Positions 26,298-33,062 of a stretch of 64,000 nt of DNA are shown here, one piece after another. Both the position numbers and the translations under genes were made by a program. Every line of letters begins with the position of its first letter. Position 1 is the first letter of the stretch. Origin of the DNA: an uncultured Lachnospiraceae bacterium. GTDB lineage: Bacteria > Bacillota > Clostridia > Lachnospirales > Lachnospiraceae. Where the stretch lies: the NCBI GenBank assembly GCA_900554415.1, contig USGU01000006.1, forward strand, positions 23,294 through 87,293, written 5' to 3'. The notes below the pieces were generated by a model that saw only the letters and a program-made list of their open reading frames with translations, searched no databases and was not told where the DNA came from.

Positions 26298-26521
26298 TAT
26301 GCAAATACACCTCCCAGATAATCCTTTCCAAAGCTGATTAATTCTTTAAATTCATCTTCCTCATGCAACCAATCTCCCGAATAAAACCACTCCACAAGCA
26401 TCTTCCGGAACTCTGCCTGGTCTTCCTCAGTGCCATGCAGACATCTTTCCAAGGCATATTCGTAAGCCTGGTCATCTTCTATAACTGTGTCTTTTTCACT
26501 TCTGATACCTATGTAAGACAT
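26297..26521 (-). CDS. 74-aa early phage protein
   Basis: ATG 26521 is behind GAGGAAATGTCAA. The product is acidic and helical (DDQAYEYALERCLHGTEEDQAEFRKML, with LVEWFYSGDWLHEEDEF). Similar short proteins occur upstream of YqaJ in Clostridia prophages, but no activity is known to me. Confidence 0.6.
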   Translation of the reverse strand: MSYIGIRSEKDTVIEDDQAYEYALERCLHGTEEDQAEFRKMLVEWFYSGDWLHEEDEFKELISFGKDYLGGVFA

Positions 26522-26550
26522 TTGACATTTCCTCTATTTTGTTAGATAAT
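26522..26550 (+). promoter_or_regulatory. Plus-strand promoter inside the leftward early operon
   Basis: TTGACA (26522-26527), a 17-base spacer and GATAAT (26545-26550) form a near-consensus vegetative promoter pointing right, against the surrounding genes. It is followed within 60 bases by a terminator hairpin. Confidence 0.6.
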
Positions 26551-26556
26551 AAATTT

Positions 26557-26614
26557 GATATTTTGCATGAGTGCCTGAAACTTGCCGGTTTCGATAGGCA
26601 CTCTTTTTATATAA
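26557..26614 (+). ncRNA. Candidate ~55-nt antisense-oriented small RNA
   Basis: Downstream of the plus-strand promoter, GAGTGCCT (26570-26577) pairs perfectly with AGGCACTC (26596-26603), with an inner AAC/GTT pair, followed by TTTTTAT. The unit lies in the only 85-bp gap in this part of the early operon and overlaps the 3' end of the 52-aa gene on the other strand. No open frame is visible in it. Expression is predicted, not shown. Confidence 0.4.
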
Positions 26615-26765
26615 AACAGCAACCGAATAGCATAAGGCCTATTGCTGCTCCTATGAATGCACCGCTTAAAATTTCAGCGAAACTTCTTTTTAATGCATCC
26701 AACTCTGCCTCGCGCTTCTGACGGTGTTTGTCGCAGGCGAATATTCGTTCATGTTCTTTCGTCAT
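26607..26765 (-). CDS. 52-aa membrane-anchored phage protein
   Basis: ATG 26765 follows GAAAGGAGAAAGT. The first 30 residues are charged (MTKEHERIFACDKHRQK); the C-terminus is one hydrophobic glycine-rich helix (GAFIGAAIGLMLFGCCFI), so it is a tail-anchored or small inner-membrane protein. The function is unknown. Confidence 0.55.
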   Translation of the reverse strand: MTKEHERIFACDKHRQKREAELDALKRSFAEILSGAFIGAAIGLMLFGCCFI

Positions 26766-26799
26766 ACTTTCTCCTTTCAGCTTGTCCAATTGTTCCCGC

Positions 26800-26952
26800 C
26801 TAAGCGGTTTTCTCTTTCTCAAATCCAATGTTTTGCATTTCTTCATTAATCCTTGCTGCAACCATGGATTTCAGTTCTTCTGCATCTAGCTCCTCTTTGG
26901 AATACAATTTTCCATCAATCCGGAATTTGCTTATAATCTGTATTTTTGTCAT
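26800..26952 (-). CDS. 50-aa phage protein
   Basis: ATG 26952 follows GCGAGGTGGTGCT. The product begins MTKIQIISKFRIDGKLYSKEE and is mixed strand/helix. It lies between other short early genes; no motif is recognised. Confidence 0.5.
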   Translation of the reverse strand: MTKIQIISKFRIDGKLYSKEELDAEELKSMVAARINEEMQNIGFEKEKTA

Positions 26953-26966
26953 AGCACCACCTCGCT

Positions 26967-27218
26967 TTATCTTATGAGGGTCCGATTGTCCATGTTGATA
27001 TATTCTGTGATTCTGTCGGCTACTCTGCGGGCCCAATAATTCACTTCTCGGTCTGCCATGTCAATTTCTTTCTGCAAAGCAATGTACTTATCCGTTTTCT
27101 CAGTGGTTCTTTCTTCCAGAATCGCATTGCCAAGTTCTTTCAATTCCTTTTCCAACGCTTCTTTTCTTTGCTTTTCATCCAAATACGCTCGGTGCGCTTC
27201 TAAAATCTGTTCATACAT
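26967..27218 (-). CDS. 83-aa coiled-coil phage protein
   Basis: A highly charged helical protein (LDEKQRKEALEKELKELGNAIL) that could form a coiled coil over most of its length. It is the first gene of the leftward early block beyond the rightward Abi-alpha insert. The function is unknown. Confidence 0.6.
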   Translation of the reverse strand: MYEQILEAHRAYLDEKQRKEALEKELKELGNAILEERTTEKTDKYIALQKEIDMADREVNYWARRVADRITEYINMDNRTLIR

Positions 27219-27296
27219 GCTATTACCTGCCTTTGTTTACTTCATATATTTTGTTGTGGTATAATCTTCCTATCAAATGATGAAAGGAATGATATT

Positions 27297-28100
27297 ATGT
27301 CAGATGAAACAAGCGCTAAAACAGCTTTAATCAATCTCCCTGAAGTACCAGACTCCATAGATAATGCTTTGCAAAATCTTACTGATATTCCTACTAAAAA
27401 TGTAGGGCAAACATTTGGCGACATTTGGTATCTTGTATTTGGTTCAATCTCTCATGTCGCTGATAAAAAGCGTATGAAATATGCTGCCGATCTCGAGCAG
27501 TATCGTAAACAATTAGCACAATCTATTGAACAAATTCCAGATGATAAAAAAGTAGAAGCATCAATCCAAGTAACTGCACAAGCTCTAGAAAATTCAAAAT
27601 ACTGCATCACCTCTGAAACACTACGCGACATGTTTGTGAACTTAATTTCTGGAACCATGAATCGAGATTTTGAGCCATTGATTCATCCTTCTTTTCCCGA
27701 AATGATTAAGCAAATGGATGAAAATGATGCCTGTATGCTTATGGAATTAAAAAGAAATAATCGTAATATTCCAATCGCTGAATTTCAAGAATCATTTGAT
27801 GAAGGCAAATCCACTATCACATATTTCACCAATGCTTACATTAGTGAGATTTTCGATTTATCATTATCAGACTGTAGTTGTTCATTATCATCACTTGAAC
27901 GTATGGGGTTAATATCTATTTCTTATGAAAACTATTTAATTGATGACTCACGTTATAAACCTTTTTACCAAACAACTGTATACAAAGATATCGCTAAAGA
28001 AATTTCTAGCTATAACCGAAATTCCAAAATATGTTTAAAAAAAGGCATTTGTACTATTACCCCGCTTGGAAAACGCTTTATTTCAACTTGTGTATCGTAG
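27297..28100 (+). CDS. Abi-alpha / DUF4393-type protein
   Basis: A 267-aa protein on the opposite strand to the surrounding operon, with GAAAGGAATGATATT before the ATG and its own TATAAT (27260-27265). Residues ~40-130 show the family core: FGDIWYLVFGSISHVADKKRMK, then KKVEASIQVTAQALENSKYCI and LRDMFVNLISGTMN. The C-terminal half is variable and may be a winged-helix or sensor region. DUF4393 (Abi_alpha) proteins are linked with abortive infection; the mechanism is not known to me. Orientation, own promoter and AT-richness mark it as an accessory gene useful to the lysogen. Confidence 0.75.
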   Translation: MSDETSAKTALINLPEVPDSIDNALQNLTDIPTKNVGQTFGDIWYLVFGSISHVADKKRMKYAADLEQYRKQLAQSIEQIPDDKKVEASIQVTAQALENSKYCITSETLRDMFVNLISGTMNRDFEPLIHPSFPEMIKQMDENDACMLMELKRNNRNIPIAEFQESFDEGKSTITYFTNAYISEIFDLSLSDCSCSLSSLERMGLISISYENYLIDDSRYKPFYQTTVYKDIAKEISSYNRNSKICLKKGICTITPLGKRFISTCVS

Positions 28101-28236
28101 AATCTACGAAGTCTTTTGTTTTTTTACAAACTTCATCTACATAGCCATCTACTATTTGAAAATAGCGGGTGGCTAAAATTCTCGTTGTAATAGCGGAAAC
28201 TATTACAGAACATCCAATACAAATTAACAAATCCAT
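28078..28236 (-). CDS. 52-aa single-pass membrane protein convergent with Abi-alpha gene
   Basis: ATG 28236 follows GAAGGTGGGAAAA. The product begins MDLLICIGCSVIVSAITTRIL, a hydrophobic N-terminal helix, followed by a charged soluble part (VDGYVDEVCKKTKDFVD). Its last 23 bases overlap the 3' end of the convergent DUF4393 gene. I see no further convincing gene between it and 28,381; a rival frame (28133-28357) lacks coding character. Confidence 0.5.
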   Translation of the reverse strand: MDLLICIGCSVIVSAITTRILATRYFQIVDGYVDEVCKKTKDFVDSTIHKLK

Positions 28237-28380
28237 TTTTCCCACCTTCTTTCTCTAATTTAAGTAGCACTTTGTAGCATTGGCGGAGCTTCCTCCTACT
28301 CACTTTCATTGCGTCTCTTTCCTTAAGCACTTCTACGCTTCTATGACGCCTGTTCAATCAGTGGAACATAACCATGCTTC

Positions 28381-28632
28381 TTACGCTCTCGCATCTTCAT
28401 CACTGATAGTGCTTAAATCATCTTTAACTGCATATGACTCACTAACAAAAACGTTTTCATCGGAAATAGTTACATCAATAGCTACATGATGTTCATTTAC
28501 AAATGTGAGAACAATTCCCTCTCCAAAATCTCCATTGGTTTCTGTGCTTCTCACGTCTGCCACCTTGAATCCAATAAGTGGAACAAATGCTTCTTTTTCT
28601 CCTGCGTACTCATGACTTATAATATTTTTCAT
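28381..28632 (-). CDS. 83-aa phage protein
   Basis: ATG 28632 follows AGAAAGGAGAAAA. It is a beta-rich acidic protein with the segment GEGIVLTFVNEHHVAIDVTIS. The function is unknown. It sits downstream of the antirepressor in the same direction. Confidence 0.55.
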   Translation of the reverse strand: MKNIISHEYAGEKEAFVPLIGFKVADVRSTETNGDFGEGIVLTFVNEHHVAIDVTISDENVFVSESYAVKDDLSTISDEDARA

Positions 28633-28676
28633 TTTTCTCCTTTCTACTCCTCCAGGAAATACTCAATCGGGACATT

Positions 28677-29369
28677 TTACATTCTTAACTGAGCATTACA
28701 GTCTTGAATCATAATCCTTGTGTTTGTGCATGGTTGCCAGTTCTTTACGTAATCAACAGCTTCATCGAATTTCTTCTTTGGAACATTATTACGAGCATTT
28801 ACATTGAAATAATGCTTTAAATCCCTGTTGCATTCGGCAAATACTTTCTTCCCGATCATTCTGTACGCTCCGCTTTCTTTTCCACCAAGCGCATCGAGCA
28901 CGGCATGATTCACGACATCGCCCAAGACCTGTTGCTGTCCATAATCGATTGTCATATTGTTTTCAAGGTTCAAAATTCTCTCTTCATGATTATCAATCAT
29001 TCCGAGCTGGATTCTCATCATTTCCTGCTGGGTTAGCGGTTTCTGATAAGAGCCTGTCTTTCTAATTGTTGGAAGCACTTCGGATGTTACCCAGTGCTTG
29101 AATCGTTTTGCTGATTCTAATTTGCTTCCAAAGATTAAAGCGTATAGACCGGATTCATTAATAAGCCATCCCCCGCGCTGTCCTAAACTCGATAACGATT
29201 TGTTATTGAGTTTATCTTCCTCATCCACGTGGTCTGCAATCGCCTTGCTGGCATTCATATACCCAAGGATTTCTGCGACATCCTTTCCGACAAACCACAC
29301 TTCCTCATCGATAGTTACTGTTCGTATCTGCCCGAACTCGGCATTTTCGAAAATTTGTAATTCGTTCAT
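28677..29369 (-). CDS. Phage antirepressor (Bro-N plus C-terminal KilA/ORF6C-like)
   Basis: A 230-aa protein; ATG 29369 follows AAAGGAGACGA. Residues ~1-105 are a Bro-N domain (GQIRTVTIDEEVWFVGKDVAEILGYMNASKAI ... LINESGLYALIFGSKLESAKRFKHWVTSEVLP). After a linker, the C-terminal ~80 residues resemble the ORF6C/antirepressor effector part (GKESGAYRMIGKKVFAECNRDLKHYF). Antirepressors bind or displace CI-type repressors to favour lytic growth. It belongs to the leftward early transcript started at the Cro promoter. Confidence 0.88.
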   Translation of the reverse strand: MNELQIFENAEFGQIRTVTIDEEVWFVGKDVAEILGYMNASKAIADHVDEEDKLNNKSLSSLGQRGGWLINESGLYALIFGSKLESAKRFKHWVTSEVLPTIRKTGSYQKPLTQQEMMRIQLGMIDNHEERILNLENNMTIDYGQQQVLGDVVNHAVLDALGGKESGAYRMIGKKVFAECNRDLKHYFNVNARNNVPKKKFDEAVDYVKNWQPCTNTRIMIQDCNAQLRM

Positions 29370-29439
29370 TCGTCTCCTTTCCAATAATTGAAAATTCTTT
29401 TACGTTATGATAAAATTCTTTCATAGGAGGAATTTCATC

Positions 29440-29826
29440 ATGTACTGGACTATATTTGGTCGAATTGCTGATATTTTAAGTTTTATAAGTTTTTTTGTTT
29501 CTCTCGGTATTCTTCGTAAAATATACTCTAAGGCTGAAGTGCAGAAGGAAACATATAAAAAGGAGCGTGATGAACTACTTATTAACTTACGTGCATTACA
29601 ACAAAACATTTGGACTGATGGGCTTACATCCACCGAAATCCAAGACGCCTTACAAACAAAGATGTTCGAGTATCAAATGAAATATCTGCTCATTTCTTCT
29701 CCTCGATGTATTTTCCACGCCTTTCGATGTAGCCACCTATTAAAACTTGGAATAAATAAATCGAATACCGAAAAAATACGACAAGATGTATGTTTTTTAA
29801 TAGCAAGATTATCAAAAAAGGAGTAA
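29440..29826 (+). CDS. Small membrane protein of a rightward two-gene cassette
   Basis: A 128-aa protein; ATG 29440 is behind ATAGGAGGAATTTCATC. It has one N-terminal hydrophobic helix (ADILSFISFFVSLGIL), then a charged helical segment and a Cys/His-containing C-terminus. The family is not recognised. It is followed six bases later by the next rightward gene. The pair interrupts the leftward early operon and so behaves like an inserted accessory unit. Confidence 0.5.
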   Translation: MYWTIFGRIADILSFISFFVSLGILRKIYSKAEVQKETYKKERDELLINLRALQQNIWTDGLTSTEIQDALQTKMFEYQMKYLLISSPRCIFHAFRCSHLLKLGINKSNTEKIRQDVCFLIARLSKKE

Positions 29827-29831
29827 TTATA

Positions 29832-30263
29832 ATGGATACAAGCACAGCAATTAAATTTATCGACAAAGCAATAGAAAAAACAAAACTGCAACAATTATCT
29901 TGGAAGCCATTGCCTGAGGATATCCCAGTCAAACCTTTACCAATAGATAATTCCAAACTCATATCTCCTTTGCTTACGCTTGGAAAAAATTTATCCGTGC
30001 AAGACTGTTATGTTTCAAAATACAAAACCGGTCATCTTCTCTTGCTTACTTACCGTTCTACTGTAGACTTGGCTCTATGCACACCTCCAGATGGGTGTAT
30101 CTTTTCTCTTCGTATGCAAGACGAAAAGAGTAAGTTTGCCATAGAAATTTCCAACAGCACTCGCGACACCGATGAAGCCACCTATCTGATTCGCTTATAT
30201 AACTTAATAGCTAAAGATTCATCAAGCGTCAGTTTTCTTATTGACGATTTCCTCAATAGTTAA
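29832..30263 (+). CDS. 143-aa protein, second gene of the rightward cassette
   Basis: ATG 29832 follows AAAAAAGGAGTAATTATA. The product begins MDTSTAIKFIDKAIEK, has no membrane segment and appears as a mixed alpha/beta cytoplasmic protein (GHLLLLTYRSTVDLALC, RDTDEATYLIRLYNLIAKD). No motif is recognised. The last 42 bases overlap the convergent 66-aa gene. A defence or immunity role is only suggested by its placement. Confidence 0.5.
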   Translation: MDTSTAIKFIDKAIEKTKLQQLSWKPLPEDIPVKPLPIDNSKLISPLLTLGKNLSVQDCYVSKYKTGHLLLLTYRSTVDLALCTPPDGCIFSLRMQDEKSKFAIEISNSTRDTDEATYLIRLYNLIAKDSSSVSFLIDDFLNS

Positions 30264-30422
30264 ACCCTCATCACTTGATGCTGTGCCAGCTTTCTTATCA
30301 CGAAGGCTGGCTATTTTATTTGTTGCATCTTCAAGCAACATGAGCTCCAACCGCTTCACTCGTCTTTCCAAATCGTCCATCTTTCGACTCTGCGCTTCAA
30401 AATACCATTTTGGTATCCACAC
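30222..30422 (-). CDS. 66-aa coiled-coil phage protein
   Basis: It starts at GTG 30422, directly after the Cro-like gene's stop, with GGAGGTGGTGTAG before it. It is a charged helical protein (RKMDDLERRVKRLELMLLEDATNK), probably a coiled coil. It is co-transcribed with the Cro-like gene. The function is unknown. Confidence 0.55.
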   Translation of the reverse strand: MWIPKWYFEAQSRKMDDLERRVKRLELMLLEDATNKIASLRDKKAGTASSDEGLTIEEIVNKKTDA

Positions 30423-30671
30423 CTACACCACCTCCTCTCTATCACCATCACCGCTTCGTTGCATTTTTGGGACGCTCGGATTAAAAAAAATATCTACTGG
30501 GTCTTCCAATGCAAGAACTTTGGTTATCTTGACGACTTCCTCTAATGTAAACTGACTTCTCCCATTTAGCTTTGCATTCAAAGACTGAACGGTAATTTCT
30601 AAATGACGAGCCAATTTTTCTTGAGATATTCTCGACTCCGTCATTTTCCCTTTTAATTTATCAAAAGACAT
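30423..30671 (-). CDS. Cro-like HTH regulator
   Basis: An 82-aa protein with an HTH at residues ~10-45 (RISQEKLARHLEITVQSLNAKLNGRSQFTLEEV), of the DUF739/Cro type in Firmicutes phages. It is transcribed divergently from the CI-like gene across a 157-bp region carrying three operator copies. As in lambda, it would repress the CI promoter and allow lytic genes to run. Confidence 0.82.
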   Translation of the reverse strand: MSFDKLKGKMTESRISQEKLARHLEITVQSLNAKLNGRSQFTLEEVVKITKVLALEDPVDIFFNPSVPKMQRSGDGDREEVV

Positions 30672-30686
30672 GTTCTCACTCCTCTC

Positions 30687-30806
30687 GTTGCATATTTGGG
30701 ATATTTATATGTTACACCTTGCTTCTGGCATTGTCAACCCATATTTGCAACATTTTTTTCGTTTCATTTAACTTTATGTTGCAAATATGAAAAAAAAGTT
30801 TATAAT
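30687..30806. promoter_or_regulatory. CI/Cro switch region: three operators and two divergent promoters
   Basis: Three copies of a 14-mer with consensus GTTGCAWATWTGRR occur: 30687-30700 (plus), 30738-30751 (minus) and 30778-30791 (plus). The leftward promoter has TTGACA (30732-30737), a 17-base spacer and TAACAT (30709-30714). The rightward promoter has TTGCAA (30779-30784), 16 bases and TATAAT (30801-30806); its -35 lies inside the third operator. The second operator abuts the leftward -35 and the first lies at the leftward start point, so bound repressor could shut one promoter and control the other. Confidence 0.75.
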
Positions 30807-30828
30807 GTACTTATACGGAGGTGCTGAT

Positions 30829-31164
30829 ATGAGTGAAAAAGAATTAAGCGAGAAAATGTTAGAAATAATGGAAAGAATGAAAAACCGTAGAGAAGAGTTA
30901 AATATGTCATACCAGGCCCTATCTGATAAAGTCGGTATTAGCAAATCTACACTGCAAAGATATGAAACTGGATACATTAAAAATATGCCTATTGATAAAC
31001 TGGAAGATATTGCAAAGGCATTATGCGTATCACCTTCTTATTTAATGGGATGGGATGATGAGCCAACCACTATCGCCGCGCACTTCGATGGAGAAGAATA
31101 TACAGAAGACGAAATGGATGAAATCAAACAGTTCGCAGCGTTTGTTAAAAATAAAAGAAAATAG
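30829..31164 (+). CDS. CI-like repressor without peptidase domain
   Basis: A 111-aa protein; ATG 30829 follows ACGGAGGTGCTGAT. The HTH_XRE domain spans ~residues 10-65 (ELNMSYQALSDKVGISKSTLQRYETG, then SPSYLMGWDD). The short acidic C-terminus has no S24 self-cleavage domain, so induction cannot use RecA-stimulated autoproteolysis. An ImmA-like gene two genes downstream suggests proteolytic inactivation instead. It is expected to bind the three operators upstream. Confidence 0.85.
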   Translation: MSEKELSEKMLEIMERMKNRREELNMSYQALSDKVGISKSTLQRYETGYIKNMPIDKLEDIAKALCVSPSYLMGWDDEPTTIAAHFDGEEYTEDEMDEIKQFAAFVKNKRK

Positions 31165-31166
31165 AC

Positions 31167-31217
31167 ACGTGTTTATACGTCCTTATTATTGACATACGTG
31201 TTTATACGTGTTATAAT
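31167..31217 (+). promoter_or_regulatory. hicAB promoter with two direct operator repeats
   Basis: A consensus promoter, TTGACA (31189-31194), exactly 17 bases and TATAAT (31212-31217), drives hicA. The 14-mer ACGTGTTTATACGT occurs at 31167-31180 and again at 31196-31209, the second copy filling the spacer. Each copy is framed by ACGT at both ends. This is a fitting operator for the HicB antitoxin and its complex with HicA. Confidence 0.75.
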
Positions 31218-31248
31218 ATAATCATGATAAGGAAAGGAGATACAAAAG

Positions 31249-31437
31249 ATGCCATTGACACCAAGAGAAATGATTAAACTTCTCAAGAAAAGTGGATTTG
31301 AAGAAATCAGTCAGAACGGTTCTCATGTAAAAATGAAAAACCAAGAAAATGGAAAAACAGTTATTGTTCCTTATCACTCCAAAGCCATGAAAAAAGGCTT
31401 GGAACAGGCAATATTAAAACAGGCGGGGCTTAAATAG
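31249..31437 (+). CDS. hicA: HicA mRNA-interferase toxin
   Basis: A 62-aa protein with the HicA double-stranded-RNA-binding-like fold. PLTPREMIKLLKKSGFEEIS is followed by NGSHVKM, where the His of GSH is the expected catalytic residue, and then VIVPYHSKAMKKGL. HicA cleaves mRNA when not bound by HicB. It is the first gene of the hicAB pair, inserted between the CI-like and ImmA-like genes. It may stabilise the prophage or limit growth of competing phages. Confidence 0.93.
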   Translation: MPLTPREMIKLLKKSGFEEISQNGSHVKMKNQENGKTVIVPYHSKAMKKGLEQAILKQAGLK

Positions 31438-31471
31438 TCCTGCCATCCAGAAATAAATGGAGGTACTACGT

Positions 31472-31867
31472 ATGAACAGATTATTTTATCCTGCAATTTT
31501 CCACAAAGCAGAAGAAGGTGGTTTTTGGGTTTCTTTTCCAGATTTTCCAGAATGTTTCACGGAAGGCGATGATATGCAACAATCATATGAAAGAGCGGTT
31601 GATGCATTAGGACTTGCGATTGTAAGCAGAAAAGACGAAAAAGAAGAGATTCCAGAACCTGCGGGAATAGATGAAATCAAGGTCGAAGACGGGTTTGTTG
31701 TTATTTTAGAATTCGATATGCTTGCGTACCTCAAAAAGCATAACAATAAAGCTGTGAAAAAAACACTTACAATACCAGAATGGTTAAACGAATCTGCTTC
31801 TGCTATGGGCTTGAACTTTTCGCAGGTACTTCAGGAAGCTTTACTTGCAAAAATACAGACCAAATAA
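31472..31867 (+). CDS. hicB: HicB antitoxin
   Basis: A 131-aa protein; ATG 31472 follows AAATGGAGGTACTACGT. The N-terminal half is the HicB fold (FYPAIFHKAEEGGFWVSFPDFPECFTEGDD, then YERAVDALGLAI). The C-terminal part (KKTLTIPEWLNESASAMGLNFSQVLQEAL) looks like a ribbon-helix-helix DNA-binding domain. It should neutralise HicA and repress the shared promoter through the direct repeats there. Confidence 0.92.
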   Translation: MNRLFYPAIFHKAEEGGFWVSFPDFPECFTEGDDMQQSYERAVDALGLAIVSRKDEKEEIPEPAGIDEIKVEDGFVVILEFDMLAYLKKHNNKAVKKTLTIPEWLNESASAMGLNFSQVLQEALLAKIQTK

Positions 31868-31909
31868 AGGGATAACTATTCTTATATACTTGAGTGGGAG
31901 GTACTTTGT

Positions 31910-32377
31910 ATGAATACATTGGAGCGTTTAGAAGATGAAGCCTGCAGGGACGGTATAGACGTAATTCATTATGATTTTAGAAGTGAAAATATAAAAGGTC
32001 TCTATTGTGATGGTACTATCGGAATAAATAGGAATCTTTCTACAACAGCTGAGAAAGCCTGCACACTCTCTGAGGAACTTGGACACCATTATACAAGCGT
32101 AGGAAATATAATTGATATGTCAGACGCATGGAACCGCAAACAGGAACGACTGGCAAGACTCTGGGGATACAATAAACAGATTGGTCTTGTTGGACTTATC
32201 AAAGCTTACGAAGCAGGTTGCCAGAACAGATATGAAACTGCTGCATATCTGGAAGTAACAGAAGAATTTTTAGAAGAATGCATCCAGTGTTATCGAGATA
32301 AATACGGGGAATATAAGATAGTAGATAATTACACCATCTATTTTATTCCACACCTGGCAGTATTTAAAAGGGTATAA
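31910..32377 (+). CDS. ImmA/IrrE-like protein with altered active site
   Basis: A 155-aa protein of the ImmA type (residues ~35-110), with the metalloprotease helix CTLSEELGHHYTSVGN. The usual HExxH reads EELGH here, so the first zinc ligand is Glu, although an extra His follows. This EELGHH form is common in Firmicutes phage relatives as far as I recall, so activity may be retained. ImmA proteins cleave XRE repressors such as ImmR after a damage signal, which would suit the peptidase-less CI encoded upstream. Confidence 0.8.
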   Translation: MNTLERLEDEACRDGIDVIHYDFRSENIKGLYCDGTIGINRNLSTTAEKACTLSEELGHHYTSVGNIIDMSDAWNRKQERLARLWGYNKQIGLVGLIKAYEAGCQNRYETAAYLEVTEEFLEECIQCYRDKYGEYKIVDNYTIYFIPHLAVFKRV

Positions 32378-32428
32378 CCGCATTGCGATTATAGAAAATG
32401 TATGTCAAAAGAAAAAGAGGTATATAAA

Positions 32429-33004
32429 ATGAATTTTAAAAACATTTTTAAAATTTTTTCTAATCAAAAAGACGAACCCACTTTAGAACCACAAGATGAA
32501 TTTTATGCAAATCATCACGATTATATTGCTGATTTAGACGCAAATATTTCTTCATACATAAGACGTTATCAAGCTTCTTCCAATATTGATGAAGAGATTT
32601 TTATACTACAAAGATTTATTCCTTATTATCATGAGAAAAGAAATGAAACGAAAACATTAGGGAACGAATTTCAGCAATATTTTGACGAAATGTATGAGCA
32701 CTGTCATAACAGCCGTGAAAACGATTTCTCTATGATTACTTATTATGAAGAACGTCTGGATTATCTAAAACAGCACTACGAAGAAGAGAAAGAAAAAGAG
32801 CAAAAATTAGTAACCTTACATGATGATATTCTTCTACTCTTAAAAGAAAACGATGGTATTTTACAAAAAGATTTTTGTAAATTATTCAATTTAAATATCA
32901 GAGATGATGTCCGTCGTGAGTTATATTATGACGAAAAAAATGGGTTAGTATCTAGGGAAAAAACAGGGAATACTTACATACTTCACCTTGTATCACCTAA
33001 ATAA
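32429..33004 (+). CDS. 191-aa protein with C-terminal winged-helix-like part
   Basis: ATG 32429 is behind AAAGAGGTATATAAA. The N-terminal part is charged and helical; the last ~65 residues (ILLLLKENDGILQKDFCKLF ... VRRELYYDEKNGLVSREKTGN) resemble a winged helix reading DNA or sensing a partner. No family is assigned. It lies between the ImmA-like gene and the PemK-like gene on the rightward lysogeny transcript. Confidence 0.55.
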   Translation: MNFKNIFKIFSNQKDEPTLEPQDEFYANHHDYIADLDANISSYIRRYQASSNIDEEIFILQRFIPYYHEKRNETKTLGNEFQQYFDEMYEHCHNSRENDFSMITYYEERLDYLKQHYEEEKEKEQKLVTLHDDILLLLKENDGILQKDFCKLFNLNIRDDVRRELYYDEKNGLVSREKTGNTYILHLVSPK

Positions 33005-33062
33005 CCACATTTTAATCACATAAATGTAAAACAAAAAAATTTAATCGAAAGGGGGTAAAAAT

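Noticed and set aside
28133..28357. 74-aa minus-strand frame
   Set aside because: Basic, unnatural composition; the competing 52-aa frame has a proper ribosome site and a clear membrane helix.
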